This document shows, in pieces, positions 52,357-61,406 of a stretch of DNA of 64,000 nucleotides. Numbering within the stretch: position 1 is the first letter of the stretch; each line of letters opens with the position of its first letter. The translations under genes and the position numbers were made by a program. The notes beneath the pieces are model-generated. The model saw only the letters and a list, made by a program, of their open reading frames with translations, was not told the origin of the DNA and did not search any database. The stretch comes from Lysobacterales bacterium (GTDB lineage: Bacteria; Pseudomonadota; Gammaproteobacteria; Xanthomonadales; Rhodanobacteraceae), in NCBI GenBank assembly GCA_016721015.1, contig JADKJL010000011.1:310001-374000 (forward strand), written 5' to 3'.

Positions 52357-53151
52357 ATGCAGAAAATTGACGAGTTGATCGCCATCATGGCGCGCTTGCG
52401 GGATCCCGACAACGGTTGTCCGTGGGATGTCGAGCAGAGTTTCGAAACGATCGTTCCGTACACGATCGAGGAGGCCTACGAAGTGGCCGATGCGGTTGAT
52501 CGGCGCGACTATGCGGATCTTTGCGATGAACTGGGTGACCTGCTGCTGCAGGTGGTGTTCCATGCGCGCATGGCGGAAGAAGCCGGGCATTTTCGATTCG
52601 ATGATGTCGTCGAAGCGATTTGCAACAAGATGATCACGCGGCATCCGCACGTATTCGCGCAGGCGAAGGCCGATACGGCGGACGAGGTGCTGATCAACTG
52701 GGAGGCGATCAAGCGTCGTGAGCGCGAAGCTGCCGGTGACGAGGATCGCAGCGCGCTGTCGGGCATCGCGCGCGGACTGCCTGAGTGGCAGCGTGCGACC
52801 AAGTTGCAGAAGCGTGCGGCCAAGGTCGGTTTCGACTGGCCCGATGTGAAGCCGGTGTTTGCCAAGCTGCACGAGGAGATTGACGAGGTCCGTGCCGAGT
52901 TCGCCGCCGGTGCCGATCCGGCACGCCTGACCGACGAGATTGGCGATGTGCTGTTTGTCTGCACCAATCTGGCCCGGCACGCGGGCGTCGAGGTTTCGAC
53001 CGCCCTGCGCCAGGCCAATGCCAAGTTCGAACGCCGCTTCCGGCGCATGGAAGCGATGGCAGCCGAATCTGGGGAATCATTGCAGGAAAAGTCGCTTTTG
53101 CAGCAGGAAGACCTGTGGCTTCACGCCAAGCGTGAGGAACGATCGGGCTGA
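52357..53151 (+). CDS. mazG: Nucleoside triphosphate pyrophosphohydrolase MazG
   Basis: MazG hydrolyses NTPs to NMP and pyrophosphate and lowers (p)ppGpp in E. coli. The 264-residue protein holds two MazG domains: CPWDVEQSFETIVPYTIEEA with the EExxE metal site and DELGDLLLQVVFHA in the first, and EEIDEVRAEF with DEIGDVLFVCTNLARH in the second. GGAA lies seven bases before the ATG. Length matches E. coli MazG (263). No mazEF toxin genes are adjacent. Confidence 0.95.
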   Translation: MQKIDELIAIMARLRDPDNGCPWDVEQSFETIVPYTIEEAYEVADAVDRRDYADLCDELGDLLLQVVFHARMAEEAGHFRFDDVVEAICNKMITRHPHVFAQAKADTADEVLINWEAIKRREREAAGDEDRSALSGIARGLPEWQRATKLQKRAAKVGFDWPDVKPVFAKLHEEIDEVRAEFAAGADPARLTDEIGDVLFVCTNLARHAGVEVSTALRQANAKFERRFRRMEAMAAESGESLQEKSLLQQEDLWLHAKREERSG

Positions 53152-53206
53152 GCGGGTCGCCTGATGACTGAAGTGACCTTTCCCGGCGCCGCGTCACGTG
53201 ATCGAG

Positions 53207-53381
53207 TCAAGGAAACGCTGAATTAGCCTCTGCTCGTCATCCCAGCGCAGGCTGGGACCCGGTTCTACCCTTGATTTACAAAGACAAAAACAAGAACTGG
53301 ATGACCCTTCCTGCGGCTGTTGAAAGGCGCCTCCAGCTTTCGCCGGGATGACGAGCAGAGGCCTGTTCAGGGTTGCCTTAA
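53207..53381. repeat. Inverted-repeat (MITE-like) element downstream of mazG
   Basis: GCCTCTGCTCGTCATCCC at 53226-53243 is perfectly complementary to 53345-53362. The pairing continues imperfectly outward, giving 37-base ends that agree at 31 positions. Just inside the left arm CCCAGC-GCA-GGCTGGG is a further hairpin. The GTCATCCC...GCGCAGGCTGGGA block is a widespread proteobacterial intergenic repeat type. No gene lies in this 284-base gap. Confidence 0.75.
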
Positions 53382-53435
53382 ACCCTTTGCGCTTCCGATG
53401 TATCCAATACCGGGTTCCTACATTGGAGTTCCGCC

Positions 53436-54263
53436 ATGCGCGCGACCATTGCCCTGTCCCTTGCCCTGTTCTGTGCTTCCGCATTTGCTGCCAATTGTGA
53501 GCATCATGCCGACCGGTCCTTCAATGTCGATCGTGCCGACATCAAGATTCTGGCCGCCAAACTGGGCTCGACCGACCTGAAGCTGCGTGGCGTGAGTGGC
53601 CTTTCGCGTATCGAAGTGCAGGCGCGGGCTTGCGCGTCAGACGCCGGTGATCTCGATCGGCTGGTCGTCAGCCAGAAACGTGATGGCGATCGGCTCATCA
53701 TCGAAACCGAGCGCAACCGGGATAGCTACTCGTTCACGCTGTTCGGTTCAAGCTACGCCTATCTGGAGCTTGAAATCCGCGTGCCGCTCGATCTCGCCAT
53801 CGAGGTCGATACCGGTTCCGGCGATGTCGACGCAAGCGATCTCGCCAGCCTCAAGTACGCGGCCGGCTCGGGCGATCTAAACGTTGAAAACATTGTCGGC
53901 GAGCTGGTCGTCGAAGTCGGTTCAGGTGATGTCGAAGGTTCCGGCATCGGATCGTTCCATCTGGTCTCGACCGGTTCGGGCGACTTCAATCTGGATGACA
54001 TTCGCGGAAGTGTCGAAGTCGGCAAGGGAGGATCAGGCGATCTCAGCTTTCGCAAAGTCACGGGCAGCATACAGATTGGCCGCATCGGATCCGGCGATCT
54101 CGATTTCTCCGACGTTGGCGGTGACGTGACCGTCGACTCGATCGGCTCAGGTGATATTGATGCCGACAATGTCCATGGAAACCTGACCGTGAAATCACGT
54201 GGCAGCAGCGATATCAGCCACCACGATATTGGCGGCAAGGTTGACGTGCCTGAAGAGGATTGA
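53436..54263 (+). CDS. Secreted DUF4097-type beta-solenoid protein with GSGD repeats
   Basis: GGAG precedes the ATG, and a signal peptide MRATIALSLALFCASAFA begins the 275-residue protein. From residue 120 a repeat of about 20 residues appears eight times around GSGD (last copy GSSD): DTGSGDVDA, AAGSGDLNV, EVGSGDVEG, STGSGDFNL, KGGSGDLSF, RIGSGDLDF, SIGSGDIDA, SRGSSDISH. Such Gly-Ser-Gly-Asp turns build a beta-solenoid in DUF4097/DUF2807-type envelope proteins. No enzymatic role is known. It starts its own unit after the mazG repeat element. Confidence 0.85.
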   Translation: MRATIALSLALFCASAFAANCEHHADRSFNVDRADIKILAAKLGSTDLKLRGVSGLSRIEVQARACASDAGDLDRLVVSQKRDGDRLIIETERNRDSYSFTLFGSSYAYLELEIRVPLDLAIEVDTGSGDVDASDLASLKYAAGSGDLNVENIVGELVVEVGSGDVEGSGIGSFHLVSTGSGDFNLDDIRGSVEVGKGGSGDLSFRKVTGSIQIGRIGSGDLDFSDVGGDVTVDSIGSGDIDADNVHGNLTVKSRGSSDISHHDIGGKVDVPEED

Positions 54264-54311
54264 TCCGGCTCAGGTCTCGATGGTCTGCCAGGAGACGAGT
54301 TGGCGCATGCT

Positions 54312-55193
54312 TCAGGTGTGTCCAGATGCAATGAGCATGTGAAGCAACGGGTTCGGAAAACGTCTTGAAAGTGTGACCGCAACGAAGGTTTCGCTGAGTT
54401 CCGGCAGCTGAGCCGCTTCCACCAACAGGCCGCTGGCCAGCTCGTCGCGAACGACAATGGGCGGAACCACGGCCAGCCCCACGTCTTCACGGGCGAGCAG
54501 GCGCATCATCGCCATGTCATCCACTTCGGCGGCGATGCGCGGGCGGATCCCGAGGCGGTCGAGCAGGCCGTCGAAGCCGATGCGGATGCTGCTTTCCAGA
54601 GTCGGCAGCACCAGCGGTTCTCGCGCCAGCAAGGTCTCCAGCGCAGTGTCTTCGCCCAGGCGCGCCGGGGTTCCGACCAGGCTCACCGGCTGCTCGGCAA
54701 TCGGATGCGAGATCCACAGGGTGCCGGCATCGCGCGCCGGCGCGATGTTCATCAACAGCACATCGAGTCGCTGTGCTTCCAGGTTCTGCAGAAGGTCTCT
54801 CGTCGTTCCCGAGCGGACGATGATTTCGACATCTTCACGGCCGAGCAGGGGACGCAAAAATCCAATCTGGAAATTGCGCGAGAGCGTTGCCAGCGCGCCT
54901 ACCCGAAGCACCTGACGCCGTTCATCCGGCCGGTCACTCAACGTGCCGAGCATTTCCGCGCCTGTGGCGAAGATCACCTCGGCGTGGTCCATGGCGATGC
55001 GTCCCGCTTCGGTCAGCAGCAACTGCTTGCCGCTGCGCTCGAACAAGGCGTGTCCGACTTGTTGTTCGAGTTTTCTGATCTGAATCGACAGGGCCGATTG
55101 CGAAACATGCAACTTCTGCGCAGTGCGAGTGAGGTTGCCCTCCCGAGCGACCGCCCAGAAGTAGCGCAAGTGGTTGTAATTCAACGCGGCCAT
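54312..55193 (-). CDS. LysR-family regulator next to the DAB operon
   Basis: The 293-residue protein starts MAALNYNHLRYFWAVAREGNLTR-like, with a LysR winged helix-turn-helix at 5-65 (AQKLHVSQSALSIQIRKLEQ) and an effector domain of the NhaR-like type. It is divergent from dabB, 109 bases away, and most likely controls the dab genes; CO2-responsive LysR regulators accompany dab operons in some autotrophs. Its own effector is unknown. Confidence 0.9.
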   Translation of the reverse strand: MAALNYNHLRYFWAVAREGNLTRTAQKLHVSQSALSIQIRKLEQQVGHALFERSGKQLLLTEAGRIAMDHAEVIFATGAEMLGTLSDRPDERRQVLRVGALATLSRNFQIGFLRPLLGREDVEIIVRSGTTRDLLQNLEAQRLDVLLMNIAPARDAGTLWISHPIAEQPVSLVGTPARLGEDTALETLLAREPLVLPTLESSIRIGFDGLLDRLGIRPRIAAEVDDMAMMRLLAREDVGLAVVPPIVVRDELASGLLVEAAQLPELSETFVAVTLSRRFPNPLLHMLIASGHT

Positions 55194-55208
55194 CTGATCG
55201 TTCTTTTA

Positions 55209-55262
55209 TTGTTATCGATTAGAAGCATACTATGAATTTTATCGAATAGACGCCATCGATTA
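55209..55262. promoter_or_regulatory. Candidate LysR operator and dab promoter region
   Basis: Three ATCGAWTA repeats lie at 55214-55221, 55241-55248 and 55255-55262 in an AT-rich strip between the divergent LysR gene and dabB. TTGTTA (55209) and TATGAA (55231), 16 bases apart, are a possible promoter. The arrangement suits an autoregulated LysR operator, but the assignment is inferred. Confidence 0.4.
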
Positions 55263-55302
55263 ACGTTCCCGGCCGCTGATCACCCCCCTGCCGGAGACGA
55301 CG

Positions 55303-56907
55303 ATGCCCCCATCCCTTGCCTTGCTTCCCCTGCTCGGACCCGTTGCGTTGCTTGCGGTGTACTTTCTGGCGCGTCGGCAGCCCGGCCTGCGACCGCGCGA
55401 TGTGTTGGCGGCGAGTCGATGGGCCAGTTGCCTGGTGTTGCTGATCGCCCTGATCGCGGTCCTGGCGACCGCGGTTCAAGGGCCAGCTACGAGTGCGCTG
55501 ATCGGCTGGAATGGTCTCGGTCTGTCGGTGAGGCTCGATGCGATAAGCGGTAGCCTGTTCGTGCTGGTCGCCTTCATTGGCGTGATCGTTTTGCAATACA
55601 GCCGCAACTATCTCGATGGCGATCCTCGCCAGGGTCGCTTTCTGGGCGGCATGTGCCTGACTCTGGCGGCGGTGATCGTGCTCGTGCTCGCGGGCAACCT
55701 CTTTCAGCTGGTTGGCGGATGGATTGCCACCAGTCTTTCCTTGCATCGCCTGCTGGTGTTCTATCGCGAGCGTCCTGCCGCGCAGGTCGCCGCGCGCAAG
55801 AAATTCATCATCGCGCGGATCAGTGACGCCAGCTTGATCGTCGCCGCCATTTCACTGGCATCTGCATTTGGCAGCAGCGATATCGCGACCATTCTTCAAC
55901 GCGCTTCAGTATCTGTCACCACGCCTTTCCCGATCGCGCTGGCGGCATTGTTGCTTGCGCTGTCTGCGATGCTGAAATCGGCGCAGTTTCCCACCCATGG
56001 CTGGTTGCCCGAGGTGATGGAGACACCTACTCCGGTTTCCGCACTGCTGCACGCCGGCATCATCAATGCCGGCGGCTTTCTGATCATCCGCTTCGCCGAC
56101 GTGATGCTGCTGTTTGCACCTTCGCTGCATGTGCTTGCGATTGTGGGCGGATTCACCGCCTTGTTTGGCGCCGTGGTGATGTTGACCCAGACCAGCGTGA
56201 AGGTATCGCTGGCGTGGTCGACGATTGCACAAATGGGCTTCATGCTGATGGAGTGCGGTTTCGGTGCGTTCTCGATCGCCCTTGTGCATCTGATCGCACA
56301 CTCGCTCTACAAGGCACATGCGTTTCTGGCCTCGGGAAGTGTGGTCGAAATCTCCAAGACCGAGTGGCAGCCCGACCTCGAACAAGGCCCGCCTGTCGTC
56401 CAGGTGCTGGCCAGTGTGGCGATGGCGATCGGCATCTATGTTGGCGTGAGTGAAGTGTTCGCTGGGCTGGGTCTGTTCGCACACGACTCGGCAGCGATGC
56501 GCACGCTTGGTGCGATCCTGATCATGAGCTTGAGCCTGCTGCTGGCTCAGTCGATGCGCGGGCGTGCGCCGGGCCCGGCAATCGTGCGCATTGCCTTGGC
56601 CGCGGCTGGCGCGACGACGGCGTACTTCATCTTGCAGACCGCTGCGGCCTCGGTCCTTAGTTCGACCTTGCCTCCGATTCCAGTGCCGAGTACAGCCGGC
56701 CTCGCGATCATGTTGCTGGCGGGGCTGTCGTTTTTCGGCGTGACCTTGTTGCAGATACTCGCACCCGCCCGGACCAATCGTGCGGGCTGGCGCGCCGCTC
56801 GCGTGCACCTCGAAAACGGGCTCTACGCAAACGTCATTTTCAATCGACTGGTGGGTGCGCTGCGCCCACCGGCGCAAGCTGCGCATTACCGGAGAGAACG
56901 CTCATGA
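55303..56907 (+). CDS. dabB: DabB, proton-channel-like membrane subunit of a DAB inorganic-carbon complex
   Basis: DabB resembles NuoL/MrpA antiporter subunits and couples ion flow to CO2 hydration by DabA. The 534-residue protein has about 13 membrane helices; the proton-antiporter signature is seen in LKSAQFPTHGWLPEVMETPTPVSALLHAGIINAGG (residues about 222-256, with conserved Lys and His) and in SLAWSTIAQMGFMLM. GGAG precedes the ATG by seven bases. No nuo or mrp genes are nearby, and the downstream dabA overlaps it by ATGA, which separates it from complex I. Confidence 0.93.
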   Translation: MPPSLALLPLLGPVALLAVYFLARRQPGLRPRDVLAASRWASCLVLLIALIAVLATAVQGPATSALIGWNGLGLSVRLDAISGSLFVLVAFIGVIVLQYSRNYLDGDPRQGRFLGGMCLTLAAVIVLVLAGNLFQLVGGWIATSLSLHRLLVFYRERPAAQVAARKKFIIARISDASLIVAAISLASAFGSSDIATILQRASVSVTTPFPIALAALLLALSAMLKSAQFPTHGWLPEVMETPTPVSALLHAGIINAGGFLIIRFADVMLLFAPSLHVLAIVGGFTALFGAVVMLTQTSVKVSLAWSTIAQMGFMLMECGFGAFSIALVHLIAHSLYKAHAFLASGSVVEISKTEWQPDLEQGPPVVQVLASVAMAIGIYVGVSEVFAGLGLFAHDSAAMRTLGAILIMSLSLLLAQSMRGRAPGPAIVRIALAAAGATTAYFILQTAAASVLSSTLPPIPVPSTAGLAIMLLAGLSFFGVTLLQILAPARTNRAGWRAARVHLENGLYANVIFNRLVGALRPPAQAAHYRRERS

Positions 56908-59462
56908 TCACTTCTTCATTGAACCGTCGAGTTGTTGCGCAGGACTCGCCCGCAAAACACTCGAACGCCGCGAAAGCGCAAGCTTGCAGCACCCTCGACG
57001 CCGTCAGCGCCGCCTGCCGCCGGATTGCGCCGCTTTGGCCTTTGCAGCATTTCGTCGCCGTGAATCCGTTTCTCGGCTTGAGTAGTCGCAGTTTCACCGA
57101 GGCCGCGCAGATCCTGGCGCAAGCGGCCGGTGCGCGCATGACTCTGCCCCGCGCCGCCTATGCCGAGGCGCTGGCGAGCGGCCGCATCACCAACGCCGAT
57201 CTCGCCACTGCGCTCGTGCGAGCCGAGTCATCGACTTCGCGAGCAATCAGTGTCGATGATCTGAAAGCTGCCTTGATCAACTCGACAAAACAAGCGCTGT
57301 CGCCGCTCGGTAGCGTCGCCGATGCGGCATCGGTGCAAGGTGCAAACGATTGGTCAGCCTTTGTCACCGAGCGCATTTCGTCCTGGGCGGCGAGCCATTT
57401 TGACGAGGGGCAGGCGGCTTGGGCTTCGCCTTGGCGCGGCTTGTCTCCGTTTGCCGCCTGGCGCGAACACGCGATGATCGATCGCACACCGGAGCTGATG
57501 GGGCTCGCTGGGTTCCGCGACACGGTGAGAGCACTGCCTGACAGGGCCGAAGCCATGCTGGTCGTTGGTATCGCTCGGCTGGACCTGGATGATGCCGACC
57601 AGACATCCTACTTTCATCGCTTGTTGATGAGCATTGGTGGCTGGGCCGGCTACGCTCGCCATCAGGTCTGGAACAGTGAACTTCGCGGTGAAACCGACAC
57701 CACCCTGATCGAGTTGCTGGCCATTCGGCTGGCTTGGGAAGTTGCCTTGCACAAGGCAATGTCTGCTGATATCGGGATGACCAGAGCATGGCAGCGCAGC
57801 CGTCAGATACTCTCGACGCACGCGCCGGTTGAGCCTTCGTTCGCCATCGATGAGCTTCTGCAGGTGGCTTACGAAAATGCCTGGCAGCGCGAATTTCTGG
57901 CCAAGCTGTCGACGCCGCGCGAACACGTCTCGGAGAGCCGCAAAACGGTGCAGGCCGCGTTCTGCATTGATGTGCGATCGGAGGTGTATCGGCGCGCGCT
58001 GGAAAGTACCTCAGCGCAGATCGACACCCTCGGTTTTGCCGGATTTTTTGGCTTCGCCATCGAGTTCGTGCCCTTGGGCCAGGCCCACGGATACGCCCAG
58101 TGCCCGGTACTCCTGAGACCCGCATTCAGAGTGTGCGAAACGGTCAAGTACGCGAGCGCATCCGAGCACCTGCGCATTGTGCAAAAACGCGGCTTGCGCC
58201 AGCGCACGGCGCAGGCCTGGCGATCGTTCAAGCTGGCGGCGGTGGCTTCCTTCGCGTTTGTCGAGACGATGGGTTGGAGCTATGCACGCAATCTGGTTTC
58301 GGATGGCTTCGGCTTGACTCGGGTTGTTGCACAGCCGGCAAGCGCGGGTCTGAGCGCGAGCGAACAGGCGCAGCTTGGTCCTGACATCACCGCTACGCAA
58401 GTTGATGGACGGGTCAGCGGATTCAACGCGCAGCAGCGCGTCGAAATGGCGGCGAGCGTGCTCAAGGCGATGTCGCTGCGCAACGAATTCGCGCGCGTGG
58501 TGCTGCTGGTCGGCCACGCGGCCAGCACGGTCAACAACCCGCACTCGAGTGGTCTGGATTGCGGTGCCTGCGGGGGTCATAGCGGAGAGGCCAACGCACG
58601 GGTGGCAGTCTCCATTCTCAATGATGTCGATGTGCGCGCTGGCTTGCTTGCGCACCAGATCGAGGTACCGCAGGACACGATCTTCGTCGCCGGTTTGCAT
58701 GACACGACGAGCGATGACGTGACGCTTTTTGATCTGGACGCGGTTCCTCCGAGTCACGCCGAAGATCTCGCCCAATTGCAAGTGTGGCTGTCGCAAGCGA
58801 GTCGATCCGCGCGCGCAGAGAGGGCACATCACCTGCATCTCGATGCCGGGCGCGCCATTGATGCACAAGTCATTGCACGCAGTCTCGACTGGAGCCAGAC
58901 GCGTCCCGAGTGGGGTTTGGCGGGTTGCGCCGCCTTTATCGCTGCGCCGCGCAGCGCAACGCAGGATCTGGATTTCGCCGGGCGGGCGTTCCTGCACAGT
59001 TACGATTGGCGACAGGATGAAAACGAGAGCGTGCTCGAACTGATCATGACGGCGCCGATGGTCGTCGCCAGCTGGATCAGCCTGCAGTATTACGGATCGA
59101 CTGTGGACAATCGCGTATTCGGATGCGGCAACAAGGTGCTGCACAACGTGGTCGGCACGCTCGGCGTTCTGGAAGGCAACGGCGGCGACTTGCGCAGCGG
59201 TCTGCCATGGCAATCCGTGCATGATGGTGAGCGACTCATGCATGAACCCATGCGTCTCTCGGTCGTGATTGCCGCGCCGATCGAGGCGATCAATCGAGTC
59301 ATCGCCAGGCACGAATCCGTACGCGAACTGGTCGACAACGGCTGGCTGCATTTGTTTGCGCTTGATGATGAATCCCGAAAGATCCAGCGCTATCGACGCA
59401 CGCTACTTTGGGAGGCCAGCGAAGCCCATGCAAGGGTGAATGGACAAGCAGCGAGCATCTGA
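56904..59462 (+). CDS. dabA: DabA, zinc-dependent carbonic-anhydrase-like subunit (DUF2309)
   Basis: DabA is a large cytoplasmic protein that with DabB traps CO2 as bicarbonate. All four zinc/active-site positions known from the Halothiobacillus protein (Cys351, Asp353, His524, Cys539) are here as Cys354, Asp356 (FCIDVRSE), His538 (LLVGHAAST) and Cys553 (GLDCGACGGH), with the same spacings. The N-terminal motif WPLQHFVAVNPFLG and C-terminal NKVLHNVVGTLGVLEGNGGD also match. The length is 852 residues. It overlaps dabB (ATGA) and the DUF6671 gene (TGATG). No RuBisCO or carboxysome genes are in the window, so a heterotrophic bicarbonate-supply role is plausible. Confidence 0.95.
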   Translation: MITSSLNRRVVAQDSPAKHSNAAKAQACSTLDAVSAACRRIAPLWPLQHFVAVNPFLGLSSRSFTEAAQILAQAAGARMTLPRAAYAEALASGRITNADLATALVRAESSTSRAISVDDLKAALINSTKQALSPLGSVADAASVQGANDWSAFVTERISSWAASHFDEGQAAWASPWRGLSPFAAWREHAMIDRTPELMGLAGFRDTVRALPDRAEAMLVVGIARLDLDDADQTSYFHRLLMSIGGWAGYARHQVWNSELRGETDTTLIELLAIRLAWEVALHKAMSADIGMTRAWQRSRQILSTHAPVEPSFAIDELLQVAYENAWQREFLAKLSTPREHVSESRKTVQAAFCIDVRSEVYRRALESTSAQIDTLGFAGFFGFAIEFVPLGQAHGYAQCPVLLRPAFRVCETVKYASASEHLRIVQKRGLRQRTAQAWRSFKLAAVASFAFVETMGWSYARNLVSDGFGLTRVVAQPASAGLSASEQAQLGPDITATQVDGRVSGFNAQQRVEMAASVLKAMSLRNEFARVVLLVGHAASTVNNPHSSGLDCGACGGHSGEANARVAVSILNDVDVRAGLLAHQIEVPQDTIFVAGLHDTTSDDVTLFDLDAVPPSHAEDLAQLQVWLSQASRSARAERAHHLHLDAGRAIDAQVIARSLDWSQTRPEWGLAGCAAFIAAPRSATQDLDFAGRAFLHSYDWRQDENESVLELIMTAPMVVASWISLQYYGSTVDNRVFGCGNKVLHNVVGTLGVLEGNGGDLRSGLPWQSVHDGERLMHEPMRLSVVIAAPIEAINRVIARHESVRELVDNGWLHLFALDDESRKIQRYRRTLLWEASEAHARVNGQAASI

Positions 59463-60328
59463 TGTCGACGAATGCGAATTTCTGCCTTCATGACGAACCT
59501 GCCGTGCTCGCCACCATGCACGGCAAGGAGCGAGTCATCGCTCCACTGTTGAAACGCATGCTCGGTCTGCAGGTTAGCGTACCGATCGACTTCGATACGG
59601 ATCGCTTTGGCAGCTTCAGTCGGCAAGTGGCGCGCACCGTTTCGGCCATTGATGCGGCCAGGGCCAAGATCGCCGCCGCGTTCGAGCGTTCACCGGCAGT
59701 GCGGATCGGCCTGGCCAGCGAAGGCAGTTTCGGGCCGCATCCGAGTGTGCCTTTCGTCGTCTTCGGCAGCGAGATCGTGCTGCTCATCGATCGTGAAAGC
59801 GGGCTCGAACTGGTCGGCTACCATTGCGCTCCGGCAACGCACTATTCCCGGCAGATCGTGAGTGAGCTTTCGGCGGCCAAGGCATTCGCTCGACGCATTG
59901 ATTTTCCGCGTCACGGAGTGATTGTGATGGGCGTCGTTGGTGCTGAGCCCAACCCGTTTTCAATGTTGTTCAAGAACATCACCACGGAGTCGCAATTCGA
60001 ACAGGCTGTCACGCGCACCATTGAACGCGATGGGTGTGCATCGGTAGAGACGGATATGCGTGCGCATCGAAATCAGACGCGAATGCGAGCGATCAAGCGC
60101 GCGACAATCCATTTGATTCGTGCCTGGCAGGCGCGTTGCCCATCCTGCGATCGCCCGGGATTTGTCGTCAGTGACCGACTGTCGGGTTTGCCTTGTGCTT
60201 GGTGTGACGAGCCGACCGAGGAAACCCGCGCCACGCTGTCGCGTTGCAAGGGCTGTGATCACGTATTCGAAAATCCGGTCAGGTTGGCACGAGCGGAACC
60301 GGGTCATTGTCGCCACTGCAATCCATAG
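59462..60328 (+). CDS. DUF6671 family zinc-ribbon protein coupled to dabA
   Basis: The 288-residue soluble protein starts at the ATG that overlaps the dabA stop (TGATG). Its N-terminal domain has MHGKERVIAPLLKRMLGLQV, FDTDRFGSFSRQVART, RIGLASEGSFGPHP and FGSEIVLLIDRESGLE, the pattern of DUF6671. The C-terminal 75 residues hold four CxxC pairs (CPSC, CAWC, CKGC, CRHC) forming one or two zinc ribbons. No function is established for the family. Coupling to dabA suggests a role in assembling, metallating or regulating the DAB complex. It is convergent with accA, 45 bases away. Confidence 0.85.
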   Translation: MSTNANFCLHDEPAVLATMHGKERVIAPLLKRMLGLQVSVPIDFDTDRFGSFSRQVARTVSAIDAARAKIAAAFERSPAVRIGLASEGSFGPHPSVPFVVFGSEIVLLIDRESGLELVGYHCAPATHYSRQIVSELSAAKAFARRIDFPRHGVIVMGVVGAEPNPFSMLFKNITTESQFEQAVTRTIERDGCASVETDMRAHRNQTRMRAIKRATIHLIRAWQARCPSCDRPGFVVSDRLSGLPCAWCDEPTEETRATLSRCKGCDHVFENPVRLARAEPGHCRHCNP

Positions 60329-60373
60329 TGGATCCGCGAGCCCGGAGTCAGTCGCGCGACGAGCGCTCAACCT

Positions 60374-61333
60374 CTAGCTTGTCTTGTATTCTCCATACCG
60401 GCGCAGGCGCTGGTAACGCTGTTCAAGCAGGCTCGAAACATCCAGCGCGTCGAGTGTTTCCAGCTGGTTGAGCAGAATCGCCTTGAGCCGCACCGCGATC
60501 GCATGCGGGTTGCGGTGGGCGCCACCGAGCGGCTCGCGAATGACCTTGTCGACCAGCCCGAGTTCGAGCAGGCGGTTGGCGGTGATGCCGAGTTCGGCGG
60601 CGGCATCCTTGGCCTTTTCGGCGGTCTTCCAGAGAATCGATGCGCAACCTTCCGGCGAGATCACCGAATAGGTCGAGTACTGCAGCATGTTGATTCGATC
60701 GCCGACACCGATCGCGAGCGCACCGCCCGAGCCGCCTTCGCCGATCACGGTGCACAGGATCGGTACCTTGAGTTCCGCCATCTCGATCAGGTTGCGTGCG
60801 ATCGCCTCGGATTGGCCGCGTTCTTCAGCGCCGACGCCCGGATAGGCGCCTGGGGTGTCGATGAAGGTCAGCAGCGGCAGTTTGAAGCGTTCGGCCAGTT
60901 TCATCAGACGCAGGGCCTTTCGATAGCCTTCCGGACGCGGCATGCCGAAATTGCGGCGGATCTTGGTCTTGGTGTCGCGACCCTTCTGGTGGCCGATGAT
61001 GACCACGCCGCGACCATTGATGCGACCGAGGCCGCCGACGATGGCGGCATCTTCGGCGTAGGCGCGGTCACCGGCCAGCTCGTGGAATTCCTCGCAGATG
61101 ACCTTGACGTAGTCGAGCGTGAACGGCCGCGCCGGATGGCGTGCGAGTTGGGCGACCTGCCACGGCGTCAGATTGCGAAAGATCTCCGCCGTGCGTGTCT
61201 TCAGCTTGTCCTGCAGCTTGCCGATCTCGTCCTCGATATTGAATGCCTGTCCATGGCTGGCATGACGCAGCTCCTGGATCTTGGCTTCGAGTTCGCCAAT
61301 CGGTGCTTCAAATTCGAGGAAGTTCGGGTTCAT
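60374..61333 (-). CDS. accA: Acetyl-CoA carboxylase carboxyltransferase subunit alpha
   Basis: AccA with AccD transfers carboxyl from biotin to acetyl-CoA, making malonyl-CoA for fatty acid synthesis. The 319-residue protein (E. coli 319) starts MNPNFLEFEAPIGELEAKI and contains RNFGMPRPEGYRKALRLM, TFIDTPGAYPGVGAEERGQ, GEGGSGGALAI and SVISPEGCASILW. It follows dnaE by 73 bases on the same strand, the conserved gammaproteobacterial order. No strong ribosome-binding site is seen, but the start is fixed by family length. Confidence 0.97.
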   Translation of the reverse strand: MNPNFLEFEAPIGELEAKIQELRHASHGQAFNIEDEIGKLQDKLKTRTAEIFRNLTPWQVAQLARHPARPFTLDYVKVICEEFHELAGDRAYAEDAAIVGGLGRINGRGVVIIGHQKGRDTKTKIRRNFGMPRPEGYRKALRLMKLAERFKLPLLTFIDTPGAYPGVGAEERGQSEAIARNLIEMAELKVPILCTVIGEGGSGGALAIGVGDRINMLQYSTYSVISPEGCASILWKTAEKAKDAAAELGITANRLLELGLVDKVIREPLGGAHRNPHAIAVRLKAILLNQLETLDALDVSSLLEQRYQRLRRYGEYKTS

Positions 61334-61406
61334 TCAACGGTGTTTGCATCAGAAGAGCGGGAGTATAGCCGCACACGCTTATGCATTGCGCAGCCGTGGC
61401 CGGCCA

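Noticed and set aside
52357..53151. mazG as part of a toxin-antitoxin locus
   Set aside because: No mazE or mazF frame is found on either side; the neighbours are an MFS exporter and a repeat element.
55303..56907. NADH dehydrogenase subunit L (nuoL) or Mrp antiporter
   Set aside because: DabB belongs to the same superfamily, but no nuo or mrp genes flank it and it overlaps a DUF2309 gene, which is specific to DAB systems.
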